Shown here one piece after another: positions 1 through 10,964 of a stretch of DNA of 64,000 nucleotides. Every line of letters starts with the position of its first letter. Within the stretch, counting starts at the first letter, position 1. The stretch comes from Prochilodus magdalenae (Eukaryota > Chordata > Actinopteri > Characiformes > Prochilodontidae): NCBI GenBank assembly GCA_024036415.1, contig JAMWET010006593.1, positions 1 to 64,000 on the forward strand, read 5' to 3'. The translations under genes were made by a program, and so were the position numbers. Below the pieces are notes generated by a model. It was given only the letters and a program-made list of their open reading frames with translations, was not told the DNA's origin and did not search any database.

Positions 1-261
1 ACGGATAGGACGAGGAAAAGAGAAAGGAGTGAGAGAAAGAGATGAGAAACAGTAGCAAACACGTAGAGAAAGGGAAAGGCTCAGTGAGACGGTGACAGAG
101 AGACTGAGGGAAAGAGACAAATGGACTACGAGAGAGCGGCACAGACAGACGGACAGAAAGAAAATATAGGCAGAGAGAGAAAAACATGAAGTGCGAGAGA
201 AAGAGAGAAACAGAGCAGTACGAGGACATTAGCGTGTAGGTGCTGGACTTGACTGCTTCAC
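1..261 (-). other. Start of plch2 intron 11, purine-rich on the + strand
   Basis: This sequence follows the inferred GTGAAG donor. Bases 1-220 are almost entirely A/G on the + strand, so the transcript is pyrimidine-rich here. No exon is recognised. Confidence 0.6.
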
Positions 262-417
262 CTTCATATCTGCCTTCTCGTCGTGTTTGCCTGAGGAGGG
301 CAGGGCAGCGATAGTGAAGCTGTCTGGGTCCTCGCGGTCTCTGATCTTTGACTCCTTCATCAGACTGTCCAACTTCTTCTTCGCCACATTCTCCACCTGC
401 TTTCTATTCATAGAAGT
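262..417 (-). CDS. plch2: plch2 exon 11: X-Y linker (last exon in window)
   Basis: This exon encodes residues 541-592: TSMNRKQVENVAKKKLDSLM, KESKIRDREDPDSFTIAALP, SSGKHDEKADMK. NRK-x-VEN-x-AK-x-KLDSL and KESKIRD-EDP are typical PLC-eta linker motifs. The acceptor is TCTTCTCAG before ACTTCT. The 3' end is inferred at GATATGAAG before GTGAAG, a moderate donor giving a 156-nt phase-0 exon. If that donor were not used, reading would continue ten codons to a stop at 229-231. The gene continues beyond base 1. Confidence 0.88.
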
Positions 418-741
418 CTGAGAAGAGAGAGATGGAGTGGGTGGATAGGAGGCAGAGAAAGAGAAAGAGAGAGACATGTTAGAAAAGGATTAAAATCAGG
501 AGGGAGGAATGTACGGTGTAATTGAAATCACAGTGCTGAGCTGCCACGTTCCCTCTGTGTGTGCTGACTGGGCTGAATAGCACCTCTGAGCCAACCCCGC
601 AGTTCTGTACTCGCAGGTGCACAAAGCGTTAGCACACTTTTCCACAGCCGTAGTTAATGCAATGTATTTAAATACGTTAGTATATCTCTATTTGAACTGC
701 CCTGAACACCAGACTCACAGGTAGACAATTCTTCAGCCTAC

Positions 742-2476
742 ATTAGAGTACCAGGAACCAGTCAGAGCCAGCTACAAGCAAACTACAATGACTTTCATAA
801 TCGAGGGTCCATGACATTCACATGTATGGCATTTAGCAGACGCTCTGATCCAGAGTGGCTTACAGGTAGACAGCTTAGACAGGCAGGTAGTGAAGGTAGT
901 GCTGGTAGTCTTGCCCAAGGACTCCTATTGGTATACAGCAGGGTAGTCACCCAGGTGGGGAATCGAACCCCAGTCTACAGCATGGAGGGGACAGGTGTGA
1001 CCCACTACACTATACCAACGACCACCGTTAGCTGCTTACACTGGGAACCTAGTTATGCTACCATGTATAAAGGATGCCTCATAGGCTTCCATTACTTGTT
1101 AGCGCCATTAGCGTCATAAATCTACTGTAAAAACCGAAATCAGCTAACGGTGGTGGTTGCTATAGTGTAGTGTGTCACACCTGTCCCCTCCATGCTGTAG
1201 ACTGGGGTTCGATTCCCCACCTGGGTGACTACCCTGCAGTATACCAATAGGAGTCCTTGGGCAAGACTACCAGCACTACCTTCACTAACTACCTGTTAAC
1301 CACTCTGGATCAGAGCGTCTGCTAAATGCCATACATGTGAATTTAATGGACCCTCGATTATAAAAGACATTGTAGTTTGCTTGTAGCTGGCTCTGACTTT
1401 GTCCTGGTACTCCTATTGGTATACTGCAGGGTAGTCACCCAGGTGGGGAAATCGAACCCCAGTCTACAGCATGGAGGGAATAGGTGTGACCCGCTACACT
1501 ATACCAACCACCACCGTTAGCTGCTTACACTGGGGTTCGATTCCCCACCTGGGCGACTACCCTGCAGTATACCAATAGGAGTCCTTGGGTAAGACTACCA
1601 GCACTACCTTCACTAACTGCCTGTCTAAGCTGTCTACCTGTAAGCCACTCTGGATCAGAGCGTCTGCTAAATGCCATACATGTGAATTTAATGGACCCTC
1701 GATTATAAAGGACATTGTAGTTTGCTTGTAGCTGGCTCTGACTTTGTCCTGGTACTCCTATTGGTATACTGCAGGGTAGTCACCCAGTTGGGGAATCGAA
1801 CCCCAGTCTACAGCATGGAGGGAACAGGTGTGACCTGCTACACTATAGCAACGTTCACTGTTAGCTGCTTACACTGGGAACCTAGTTATGCTACCATGTA
1901 TAAAGGATGCCTCATAGGCTTCCATTACTTGTTAGCGCCATTAGCGTCATAAATCTACTGTAAAAACCGAAATCAGCTAACGGTGGTGGTTGCTATAGTG
2001 TAGCGGGTCACACCTGTCCCCTCCATGCTGTAGACTGGGGTTTGATTCCCCACCTGGGTGACTACCCTACGGTATACCAATAGGAGTCCTTGGGCAAGAC
2101 TACCAGCACTACCTTCACTAACTACCTGTCTAAGCTGTCTACCTGTAAGCCACTCTGGATCAGAGCGTCTGCTAAATGCCATACATGTGAATGTAATGGA
2201 CCCTCGATTATAAAAGACATTGTACTTTGCTTGTAGCTGGCTCTGACTTTGTCCTGGTACTCCTATTGGTATACTGCAGGGTAGTCACCCAGGTGGGGGA
2301 ATCGAACCCCAGTCTACAGCATGGAGGGGATAGGTGTGACCCGCTACACTATACCAACGTCCACCGTTAGCTGCTTACACTGGGAACCTAGTTATGCTAC
2401 CATGTATAAACGACGCCTCATAGGCTTCCATTACTTGCTAGCGCCATTAGCGTCATAAATCTACTGTAAAAACCGA
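742..2476. repeat. Array of alternating inverted SINE-like copies (foldback structure)
   Basis: Copies of one tRNA-like SINE alternate in orientation. There are minus copies at 742-1030, about 1398-1530, 1751-1867 and 2249-2370, and plus copies at 1137-1411, about 1530-1750 and 1976-2248. Each contains a box-B-like GGTTCGATTCCCC and ends near the fish tail CTCTGGATCAGAGCGTCTGC. A roughly 105-bp spacer recurs at 1031-1136, 1868-1973 and 2371-2476. The block starting at 1137 repeats at 1974, a period near 837 bp. Copies are very similar by eye, which suggests recent amplification. Confidence 0.85.
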
Positions 2477-2479
2477 AGA

Positions 2480-2940
2480 AGCCTGTAAAAATCCAAACAC
2501 GTCTTTGAGAAAATATGTTAACTCTGATTTTACACCAAACTATCTCTGTAACATTCAGGTCTTTAGTTATTTCCTTGACAGCTCTGGCAAGCATCCCATT
2601 CCGAGCAGCTCTCCCAAGCTGGCAGAAGAGCTCTGAACTGTCCTTGGAGCTAGACGCAATTGCCAACTTACTTACTCCTGTGAGCTGGGCTGTTGAGCCA
2701 GGCCAGAAAACAGTGTTTCAGAACAAGGCTCCGCTGCGCTTTCATAGCCTCAAACGTATAACCATGTGCAGCCGAGTCACTCAATTCGTCATGGGCTTGC
2801 CAAGAAAATCTATCTGTTCTGCTCGACTGCACTTTTCTACAATAAAGCGCCCAGCTGAGCCACACCTCCGCAGCTCCACAGAGGCCTGCAGTTTGTGTAC
2901 TTCTGACAGCATGAGCAAATCCAGCTAATCCACACCACAC
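2480..2940. other. Unrecognised fragment open on both strands
   Basis: Directly after the inverted SINE array, frames are open for 137 codons on + (2515-2928). On minus there are 90 codons (2668-2940) and then a shifted 82-codon frame (2418-2666). The minus peptide includes RSLVLKHCFLAWLN and SSELFCQLGRAARNGMLARA and looks protein-like. I cannot assign it to a family. It could be a decayed gene or captured transposon fragment. Strand and function are not claimed. Confidence 0.35.
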
Positions 2941-3187
2941 CTACTTGGGTCCTGGGTTTCTTACCCCTTTTACTATTACAGCCAGAGACAACAGCAGCAT
3001 CATCCCTTACTCATGGCTCATGGAAGGATGGACCAGAGTCTCTCTCAACCACTGATGAAGGGAGTAAAGGTGTGATGAAGTATCAGTGCTCCTTTATGGA
3101 AAGTGGCACTGATACCCGAACAATGTATGTACCAGATAAAGTATATACTGATGTATATACACATAGCATCAAAAGAACAGGTGTGGG

Positions 3188-3585
3188 ATTGCAGTGATGT
3201 TGGGAAGGAAGATAAAGGTTACACATACAGAAGTAGCGTCTCTCAGTAGGGCATCAGGCTGCCATGTTTGCTAAGGCAACAAGCAAACGTCTCAGCATGG
3301 AGGTGTAGAGGTTCCTAATGGTGTCCTGTGATAATCCACCTCATGCAGCTTAAATATACTCACACAGTTCCTGCAGATTTTGCGGTAGGCTGAAGGAGGA
3401 GCGACTCCAGGCCTTCTGGACGTGTGACGTCACAACAAACCCCTGATCTTGGCCCATCTGAGCGTTAAACTTGAATCATTCGCATGTCTGTCAAACCTAC
3501 CCACCAAGTTTCATTCCTGTCAGCTGATTCCTTCAAGGTGCAGCTACTTGTGCAACTGTTCTTTTGATATTGAGTGTGTACATAC
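3188..3585 (+). mobile_element. Dispersed TIR element, copy A (deleted)
   Basis: It shares gggaaggaagataaaggtta, a tgccatgtttgct segment, tctcacacagttcctgc and the end tttcattcctgtc...ttttgatattgagtgtgta with copies near 27.1, 52.3, 54.0 and 63.8 kb. The terminal motif resembles tttttgacgatgagtgt seen inverted at the end of copy B. It is a decayed, internally deleted, non-coding copy. Confidence 0.65.
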
Positions 3586-4980
3586 ACACACACACACAGC
3601 ATATAGCTTTAACTATCACCGTAACAACACGCTCTTAGAGCATTTCAAATCTCACTGCTGTTATTTCAGTTATATTTTGGCAACACGACAAATAAATATG
3701 CACACGCTCATTCATCGTACTGAAGCTGAATTGAACTCCTTCCAAACGACATCATTTGTCTCTTAATGGATGCAGTGTACTCTAAATAGATGATAATTAA
3801 CTGTGCAATGGGAAGCACCTTCTGTCTTAGTGCTGGAAATAAAGACAATAGGAAACAATGCTGTTGTTGTATGCTCCGTATTATCACGCTTGGTTCGAAT
3901 ACCTCGGAGAAGAGTCTCCTGGCTGGCTGTTAATGCCTTCTCGGGCTGGGGAGACTCGTGTTCCCCTCTGAAATATTTATTATATTACACAGTGTCTTCC
4001 AGCTCAGAAGAGGGTTGGCAAGAGTGGGGAGGGAGAGAGGGAAAACAGAGGGAGAGGGATACACGTGAGATGCTTTGCTTTGAGCTGCGCTTTCAAAGAG
4101 AATTGAAAATGGAGACAAAAGCGGAAGTGTATTTTGAAAAAAGCAAGGCTCATCTGCATATAGGCTACCATATTCAGGGTGTACTGTGACTAAGCCATGC
4201 ACCGTTGCCTGATATGAGCACTGGGATGATGCGAAGGCCTATGATTAAATAAAAACTAGAAAGAAAATGTGGGGAAAATCGCCTTTCAAAGAAAGCTCGC
4301 GCAAGAAGAGCCTTTGTGCTAATATGTGCCACAGCAAATACAGAAAGAAATATGTGGTGCATCAGGAAATCAGAGTGAAGGAACCAGTTGGGGGAACAAG
4401 TATAACGCGTGTAGGCACTCAGACCACGCCACACGGCACTGCGCACTAATACAAAAATATGATCTTACAGGACCTCAAAAGGGAGCTGAATGTCCTCTTA
4501 CTTTAGGCTTCAGATGCAGGAAACAGTGACGGGAGACTACAGACAGGGGTCGGAGAGAGACAGAGAGAGAGGAGGGAGACTCATGTGAGAAGAGAGAGAG
4601 AGAGTCGAGAGAGACTGACAGATTGAGGCTTGGCACTGAAGAGAACAGGAGGACATAGACGAAGACGAGGACGGTTGACCGAGGACGGCCGTCGCTCTGA
4701 GACTGATTCATCAGGTAAAAATGCCGGAGCAACGCGTTCCCTCTTTTCGAGAGCGAGTTAGCGTTGGAGACCTTTGCACAAAGAGCCTGAGAAAAACAAA
4801 GACGTACAGAAAGCTATACACTAGAATACAGAGGAAGGAACCGAAGCTGACCATTAAAATAGCCAGAGGACGAAGGTATGACGCGTGTTGTAGGCACTCA
4901 ACCCAGTACCACTGCCACACTCGAGAACTGATGAGCGCGCACTAATACACTACGCGAAGGCTACCCACCCCATGTGCACG

Positions 4981-5010
4981 TTCCCCCCCCACCGTAGCTA
5001 CCCACAATGA
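4981..5010. repeat. Short C-homopolymer
   Basis: There is an uninterrupted run of nine C bases within a C-rich stretch. It has no recognised role. Confidence 0.5.
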
Positions 5011-5179
5011 TCCCCATGGAGCCCCCCATTATACACGTCTCTCTGAGAGAAAGAGACATGGAGCTCCATGGTAGAAGAAATGACAGACTGATGCTAGGGA
5101 GAGATCTGATCTACCTCTTACGAGAGGAAGGGGAGAGAGAGAGAGGACAGCGCCGATCCTTACCTCTTACTCTTCACAG

Positions 5180-5367
5180 GCTAGAGGAGACGGACAGAGA
5201 AAGAACGAAATAGAGTCCCCCCAGAGGACGAGAGAGACGCTAGAGACCAGAGAGAGATGATGACAAATAAGAGAGAGACGAGACACAGAGGAGAGAAAGA
5301 GAGAGAAGAGAGAGAGAAGAGAGAGACCAGAGAGAAAGAGAGAGAAAGAGACAGAGAACGAAGAGAG

Positions 5368-5410
<43 letters not shown>

Positions 5411-5531
5411 GAGACAGATGCCATGAGAGAGAGAGAGAGACACAGAGAGAGAGAGAGAGAGAGAGAAAGCAGAAGAGAAAGCAGAAGAGAGAGAGAGAGA
5501 GGGAGAGAGAGAGAGAGAGACAGACAGAGAC

Positions 5532-5612
<81 letters not shown>

Positions 5613-5686
5613 CACAGAGACAGAGAGAGAGAGAGACACAGAGAGAGAGAGAGACAGAGACACACAGAGAGAGAGAGAGACAGAGA

Positions 5687-5736
<50 letters not shown>

Positions 5737-5737
5737 C

Positions 5738-5768
<31 letters not shown>

Positions 5769-5815
5769 CAGAGAGAGAGAGAGAGAGCGAGAGCGAGAGA
5801 GAAAGAAAGAACACC
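5180..5815. repeat. Long (GA)n/(GACA)n polypurine tract
   Basis: This is an almost pure purine stretch of (GA)n with periodic CA interruptions on the + strand. It yields spurious Ser-Leu or Arg-Glu frames in several phases. On the plch2 transcript it is a roughly 640-nt CU-rich tract shortly downstream of exon 10. Such tracts bind PTB-like proteins and can form H-DNA (general knowledge). An effect here is inference. Confidence 0.9.
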
Positions 5816-5896
5816 CTAAGGAGCTGATGAGCCCAAGGCAGGCCCAGGATCTGAGCAGCAGTCCAGTAGTAAGTAGAAGAACCGAAGAGCACTTAC

Positions 5897-6004
5897 GTCG
5901 CCGTTCATCAGCTTGCAGTCATCCTCCATCTCGTCCGCACTGTCCTCGTCTGACACATCACCCTCCTCCGCATTCTCATCAATGTTCGGGGGCAACTTCT
6001 TACC
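5897..6004 (-). CDS. plch2: plch2 exon 10: acidic start of the X-Y linker
   Basis: This 108-nt phase-0 exon (residues 505-540) encodes GKKLPPNIDENAEEGDVSDE then DSADEMEDDCKLMNGD. It is the acidic X-Y linker segment, close to human GKKLPANISEDAEEGEVSDE. In PLC enzymes the negatively charged linker auto-inhibits by occluding the active site (family knowledge). The acceptor is GCGTGCAG before GGTAAG and the donor is GGCGAC before GTAAGT. On the transcript a roughly 640-nt CT-rich tract begins about 80 nt after the donor. Since the exon is a multiple of three, skipping it would keep the frame and delete the acidic segment. Confidence 0.96.
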
Positions 6005-6589
6005 CTGCACGCACCCCGCCACACAGAACATACAGAAAGCGTTCAGAACCAAGACACTGAGATAATGAGATAAATTTATATCAAGCCATCATTCTTCATA
6101 GGAGGTGGTCTTCCCAAAACTACCTAGCCTTCTAACAACTACCAGTACCTACTTTCAGCACTTCAGTAAACCTGTTTCAGTAAATATATGATTATTTTCT
6201 GGTGGAACTGATTTTTAATCCCGCCCCATCTGCAATTACGCAACATTTATTCCACAAAGATGAGTAGGTTAACCGCTCACTCCCAACACCGACACTGAAG
6301 TCATGTGGGAATGGCAACCTCTAGGGTGTAACTGTTCAAAGCTGTTCTTGCTGGTCACGTTCCAAGTCCAAGTCAAGCCAAGTCCAAAATGTGTTCTCAG
6401 CTCTGTCTTTGAACCAGGTAGTATAATTAATAAAGGACACCTGTGCGGTTTTTAATAGAACTCGATTATCAAAGGTATGATAACTCAAGCACTTTCACTT
6501 TTTAGCTACACGGCAAAACCACAGTAGCAGAGAACATCACTGACTGACTGACTGCACCAGGGGTGAAAACTGTACATTAAAAATTTCAA

Positions 6590-6862
6590 GGCTTTTGGGA
6601 AACTGGGTCCTGCTTAGTAAAACCACAAACCTGTGACTCCATAATAAGCAAAAACATCCCATTCCAAAACCATGCCCAACAGTAAACCCTTGGAAGATTA
6701 CTGGATCTGAGTCGCAATTGACCTTCCAATTCATCCCCATTAGATGTCAGACCCCCAGGCCTTGTACTTAACTCTTATACATCCATTCAGGCTTTGGGGA
6801 AACCGGGTCCTGCTTAGTAAAACCACAACCCTGTGACTTTTCCACACATCCAATAAGCAAAA
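6590..6862. repeat. Direct duplication with decayed Tc1-like sequence
   Basis: Two roughly 70-bp copies share gggtcctgcttagtaaaacc and an aataagcaaaaa segment (6590-6660 and 6788-6862). Between them lies acatcccattccaaaaccat, as found in fish Tc1-like elements and again at 7795. It is probably transposon debris. Confidence 0.55.
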
Positions 6863-7087
6863 ATTAGACACTTTGTATTTTAAGACTGCTTGAAAACAGT
6901 TCAGTACCAATCCTTCATTCAACTACACCTCAAGGAAATAAAGAGACCAATCAGGTTTCAATTAGAGCGGATCCTACATTCAATATTACTATTATTCATT
7001 TTTGGCCCAGATGAAGGCAAATTATCTTCTTTGTCACATTTCCTCATTAAAAGACAAATGACGCATCAGAGGCTTCGACACCAGCAG

Positions 7088-7132
7088 GTAGATTTTTTTT
7101 TTTTTAATAATATAAAAAAAAAAAAAAAAAGA
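7088..7132. repeat. poly-T / poly-A inverted run
   Basis: A T13 run and an A18 run flank a short AATAATATA spacer. This gives a simple A:T hairpin. Confidence 0.8.
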
Positions 7133-7739
7133 ACAGAAGTGGGTTGGAAGCATGAGCAATGTCTGAAACACTGGCGAATGAGGCCTGGGGGGGGCTCGTC
7201 CGCTATCCGACTTACTTATCAGTAATCGTTTGATTGACAGGCCCATAATAGCGCTCTTACATGCCGCCCGGCGAGACGGTGCAGTAGTCCGTGGGGACGC
7301 TGACAAAGGGACAGGTAGGTGATAGATACTGGTATGAAAAGGCGACAATCAATTTCTAGCGCCATCGGAGGAGCGCTCGCTCTGGAAGAAATACATTTTG
7401 AACTGTTTAACAAGGTAGGGGCGCGTCAGGTTAGAGCGATAACTGTCTGCAGCGGGGTAGCGATGCGCCAGCCATTAGGATACCGAATAGCTTTTATTTG
7501 TCTTTTATGCCTGTGGCGGTGCTTTTGTTTCTTTTGGGTTATTCTTCGAATTCTGCAAATCAAGCTTCGTAATAAGCTTCGCGTCCCTCTAAAGCCTGAA
7601 TTCAGCTCAGTTCTGCCGCAATTGTGTCCCTTTCCACCATGAAGTAACCTGCAAACTCAACCAGTGACAGACTTCTGATTTGTGTACATGTGTATATGAT
7701 TCAAAATGCATGGAGATAGGGATGGACCTAAGGATGTCA

Positions 7740-8420
7740 CATACTGTATATGGCCAAAAGTATGGGAATACCAACCCATCATGCCTTGCTGAACATCCCA
7801 TTCCAAAATCATTCGTACGGAGTATGTAACTGTAACAGTCTACACTCTTCTGGGAAAGCTTTGCTCAAGATTTCTGACTCAAGGTGCAATCGACCTTCCA
7901 ATTCATCCCAAAGGTGGGGTTGAGGTCAGGACCTCAATTCGCCCATACCAAACTCAAACCATTTCATTGTGGCACTCTCTTTCTGCACAGTGGCCCATTC
8001 CCAACTGTGCACACAATGTTGGAAATACACAACAATCCAAAATGTCTTCGAATGCCGAAACAGCCTGTACACTTCCTCCTCCAAACTTCAACTGTCCAGA
8101 AGTTAGCATTCTCTTGGCACCAGACGAAACCAGATTCATCCAGCAGACTACTGAACAGCAAAGCAGAGTCAGGAGGCCTTGTGATTTACACCATTCCAGC
8201 TGTGTGGAGGAGCTTGGCCCCAGGGGAACCATTTCATGAAGCTCCCAACCCACAGTTCATATACTGATGCAGCTCTCCTCTGCAAGCTTGTGTAATCGAC
8301 TGCTTCGTGGCTGAACCGGCGCTACTCCTAGATGCTTCCAATTCACAATACCAGCCATTACAATTGACTAGGGCAGCTTCAGCAGGGCAGAAGCTTCACT
8401 GACGTGCAGCAAAGCTCACC
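7740..8420 (-). pseudogene. Decayed Tc1-like transposon (transposase remnant)
   Basis: The left end, atatggccaaaagtatggga, is the familiar terminal motif of a widespread teleost Tc1-like family. The minus strand retains transposase-like residues such as KFGGGS and FEDILDCCVFPTL, corresponding to the family's central DDE-domain region, before frame breaks. Further matches to the family continue to near 8400. Stops, deletions and frameshifts show it cannot encode an active enzyme. The right terminus is unclear. Confidence 0.75.
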
Positions 8421-10089
8421 AAGATCTACAGTATGACCCATTCCACTGGAAATGTTAGCTATCCAAATTGCATGGCTGTGAAGTTGCCTCTTTCTTTCTT
8501 TCTTGAGAGCCAGGAGACAGGCTGAGGACTTGAGTGGCTTATTTCAAGGTGACCACAGGTGAGTCTCAGCTTTTGTCTGAAAACATTATCTGGACACACA
8601 TTTTTATAGCCCTTTTCACGCGCCTCAAGATAAATATCATACACGGAGTGCAGTCTTGGAACCAGGTATGTTGGTGGAGTTCACCAGGTCAACTCTCCTA
8701 ACCAATAACAGCCTAAAGGTATTTAACCTTTAACCTACAGCTATATATCCCTGATTATAACCCTTTCCCAGGATCCTGTTGTAAATGCGTGAAATGCAAG
8801 TTCTGCTCCGGGAACGCAATTCTTCCCAGAGAGGAACAAATGGCAAAACCCACCAACAATATATAGAATTGTTGAACTTGTACACCCTCGTATACAAACA
8901 CTGATGTCGGACAGCTATGTGCTGGAGTCATACACTTATGGCCAGTGTGGCTATAACACCTAAACTCAATAAGGGACTTTTCACAAATCACACTTGTGCC
9001 CAAACTTAAATTCCCGACCTGGTTTCACTTCCCTTGGTTTCCGGATTCCTCTGGTTACTTTTTGGTGCATGTAATTCCCATATTAAAGCAGGACTGAGGT
9101 AATAATCAAAGCTTCTTTGCCTAACTTTTATTTTTTTTCGCTAAACTCACTAAAATCAACAGCCCACCAGGTCACGTCACAAACAACAACATTAATGATC
9201 CCCTCTCATATTTAACTGCTTAAATATCTAATATCTTTCTAATACCTTGTTTCGCTTTGTTGGTGGTCACTGTGCCTACACAGATTCATCTCCGAGCTGC
9301 CTAAAGCACAAGCAAACACACTAATCTCAATAAATGCACACGCACGCGTGAAAAGCAAGGGTGAGTTTGAGTGAGAGCATCTGGCAAAGCCAGCCTCGCT
9401 GCAGCTCGGAGAGTGTGGGTTTAGGATGCAGTTGGAGAGTTGCTCGCTGACCCACCGCCAGTGCCGAGCAATTTGTCAATATTGCCCGCTGGCCCAGTTT
9501 ATGCTTTAAGGCTAGCTCTCCTGTGTCCAACGTCAGTCGGCTTCCAATTATAGCGCACACTCCGTGTTCTGCTACACCTTCCTTCCCATGGCCTGTTTTT
9601 CTGTCTGTTTTCTGGCAGCAGCTATAGAGTCATGTGATCGTACAGTAAGATAGCAGCAGATCGTTAAAGCCCGCACCTCTGGCTACAGTAGAAGGTGGTC
9701 TGAGACGCAGACAGCATCCAACTGAAGCTCATTAAAAGTTAAGAGGTCCATTCAGATATACAGGACCATGCCAAAGACAGAGGCCACCCTTTTAATGTTC
9801 TCATTCAGTTTTCAGTCACAGCAGCCATAAACTACAAGCCATTCATTTATTCAGGGTATAAAAGAGGAATAAAAGAGGGAAACATGTACAAAAGGGAATT
9901 GCCCAGATGTCCCAAACACTTCATTAAACATGAATTTTTCGGTATTTAGTCTGCTTGGTTTTGAGTAGTGTTACATCTTCTATTCTTATTAAAAGAGCTG
10001 ATTTTACTTTTTCAAATTAAACTCCAGGTATGTTTTTCCACACGTCCAAAGTTCAGTCTTAGAGGTTGGTTCAATTTCTGCTCCTTAAA

Positions 10090-10304
10090 CTTACATTTAT
10101 GGCATTTAGCTGACGCTCTTATCCAGAGCGACTTACAGGGTTAATGATTACAGGTAGGCCAACAGAGTGTTAGGAGTCTTGCCCAAGGATTCTTATTGGT
10201 GTAGCTCAGCATAGTCACCCAGGCTGGGATTCGAACCCCAGTCTCCCACACGTAGAGGTGGCACCCTGAGTAGTGGTGTTACCCACTGAGCTACCCCAAC
10301 CACC
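10090..10304 (-). mobile_element. tRNA-derived SINE (minus orientation)
   Basis: Read on minus: ggttggggtagctcagtggg resembles a tRNA A box (TAGCTCAGTGG), ggggttcgaatccc is a B box, and the tail is gtcgctctggataagagcgt followed by cagctaaatgccataaatgtaa. The same family occurs at 21466, 31768, 55576 and 58491. Confidence 0.85.
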
Positions 10305-10689
10305 CCAAACTTCATGCAATCCCAAGTTTCGTTTTTCTCAGTAAGGGGTTCTCAACAACTTTACACCCTTAAACAACTATAGCACTATATAGACTTCTCA
10401 CAGTGAAAGGATGGAGAGAAACGCCTTTTTTTTGACCAGTTTTGTAAACTACTGTTTGTTCACTTGGGGTGCTTACACACCTACCCTTATTATCTTGGAC
10501 CTGCTGACTACAGAGCCAAAACAGCAGCTGTAAAAGGAGCCTCGTACAGCACATGCATGTTGATGCAAGTAAGCACCACCCATTAAACATCAGCCTAAAG
10601 TATAACAGAAACTTATACTGCAGTAATGTTTATACGATAGTGCACCTCCGAAATGCTGCGTTTCTCTCAGTAAGCCTGAATGTGAGGGG

Positions 10690-10942
10690 AAATTTACATT
10701 TACATTTAAGGTATTTAGCAGACGCTCGTATCCAGAGCGACTTACAACCATGCTTAGTGTTCCGATGGATAATATTCCAGCTACTAGGAAGTTTAGAGCC
10801 TAAAACTCACCACGAGCTCAGACACTGCCCGAACAGGGGGCCAGTGCTGGTACCTAGAGAACAAAGCTACGCCCAACGTGGGGCTCGATCGCACAACCCT
10901 GAGATTAAGAGTCTCATGCTCTACCGACTGAGCTAGCCGGGC
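10690..10942 (-). mobile_element. SINE with a tRNA-Lys(CUU)-like head
   Basis: On minus it begins GCCCGGCTAGCTCAGTCGGT and continues through a GACTCTTAATC anticodon loop, almost identical to vertebrate tRNA-Lys(CUU). Differences cluster in the T arm (GTGCGATCGAG against GTGGGTTCGAG). A roughly 100-nt body follows, then the shared fish SINE tail ctctggatacgagcgtctgc and an aaatgtaaatgtaaatt end. The fused body and tail mark it as a retroposon, not a tRNA gene. Confidence 0.85.
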
Positions 10943-10964
10943 AACTAGCTTAGCAGCTAGTTGC
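10941..10964. repeat. Small perfect palindrome at the 5' end of the tRNA-Lys SINE
   Basis: Arms gcaactagct and agctagttgc are perfect 10-bp complements around a four-base loop. They abut the SINE head. Confidence 0.75.

Larger units (their letters stand above)
418..5896 (-). other. plch2 intron 10 (GT-AG)
   Basis: This 5479-nt intron has a GTAAGT donor and a TCTCTTCTCAG acceptor. It contains the long (GA)n tract (5180-5815), an array of inverted SINE-like copies (742-2476) and an unrecognised fragment open on both strands (2480-2940). It also has a partial copy of the dispersed TIR element (3188-3585). Segments 3600-4530 and 4620-5170 hold no recognisable feature. Confidence 0.82.

Noticed and set aside
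811..2182. Related 69-102-codon frames such as MAFSRRSDPEWLTGRQLRQ
   Set aside because: They translate the SINE tail and body. They recur only because the SINE copies are repeated in both orientations.
5167..6060. Ser-Leu-rich and Arg-Glu-rich open frames up to 267 codons
   Set aside because: They are translations of the (GA)n tract in every phase. They overlap plch2 exon 10 on the other strand and have no splice or start context.
7954..8267. Intact gene in the 99- and 127-codon frames
   Set aside because: The minus frame is a fragment of a Tc1-like transposase with stops and frameshifts, and the plus frame is its shadow.
10867..10942. Functional tRNA-Lys gene
   Set aside because: T-arm changes break the B box and stem. 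A SINE body and tail follow directly where a T-run terminator would be expected.
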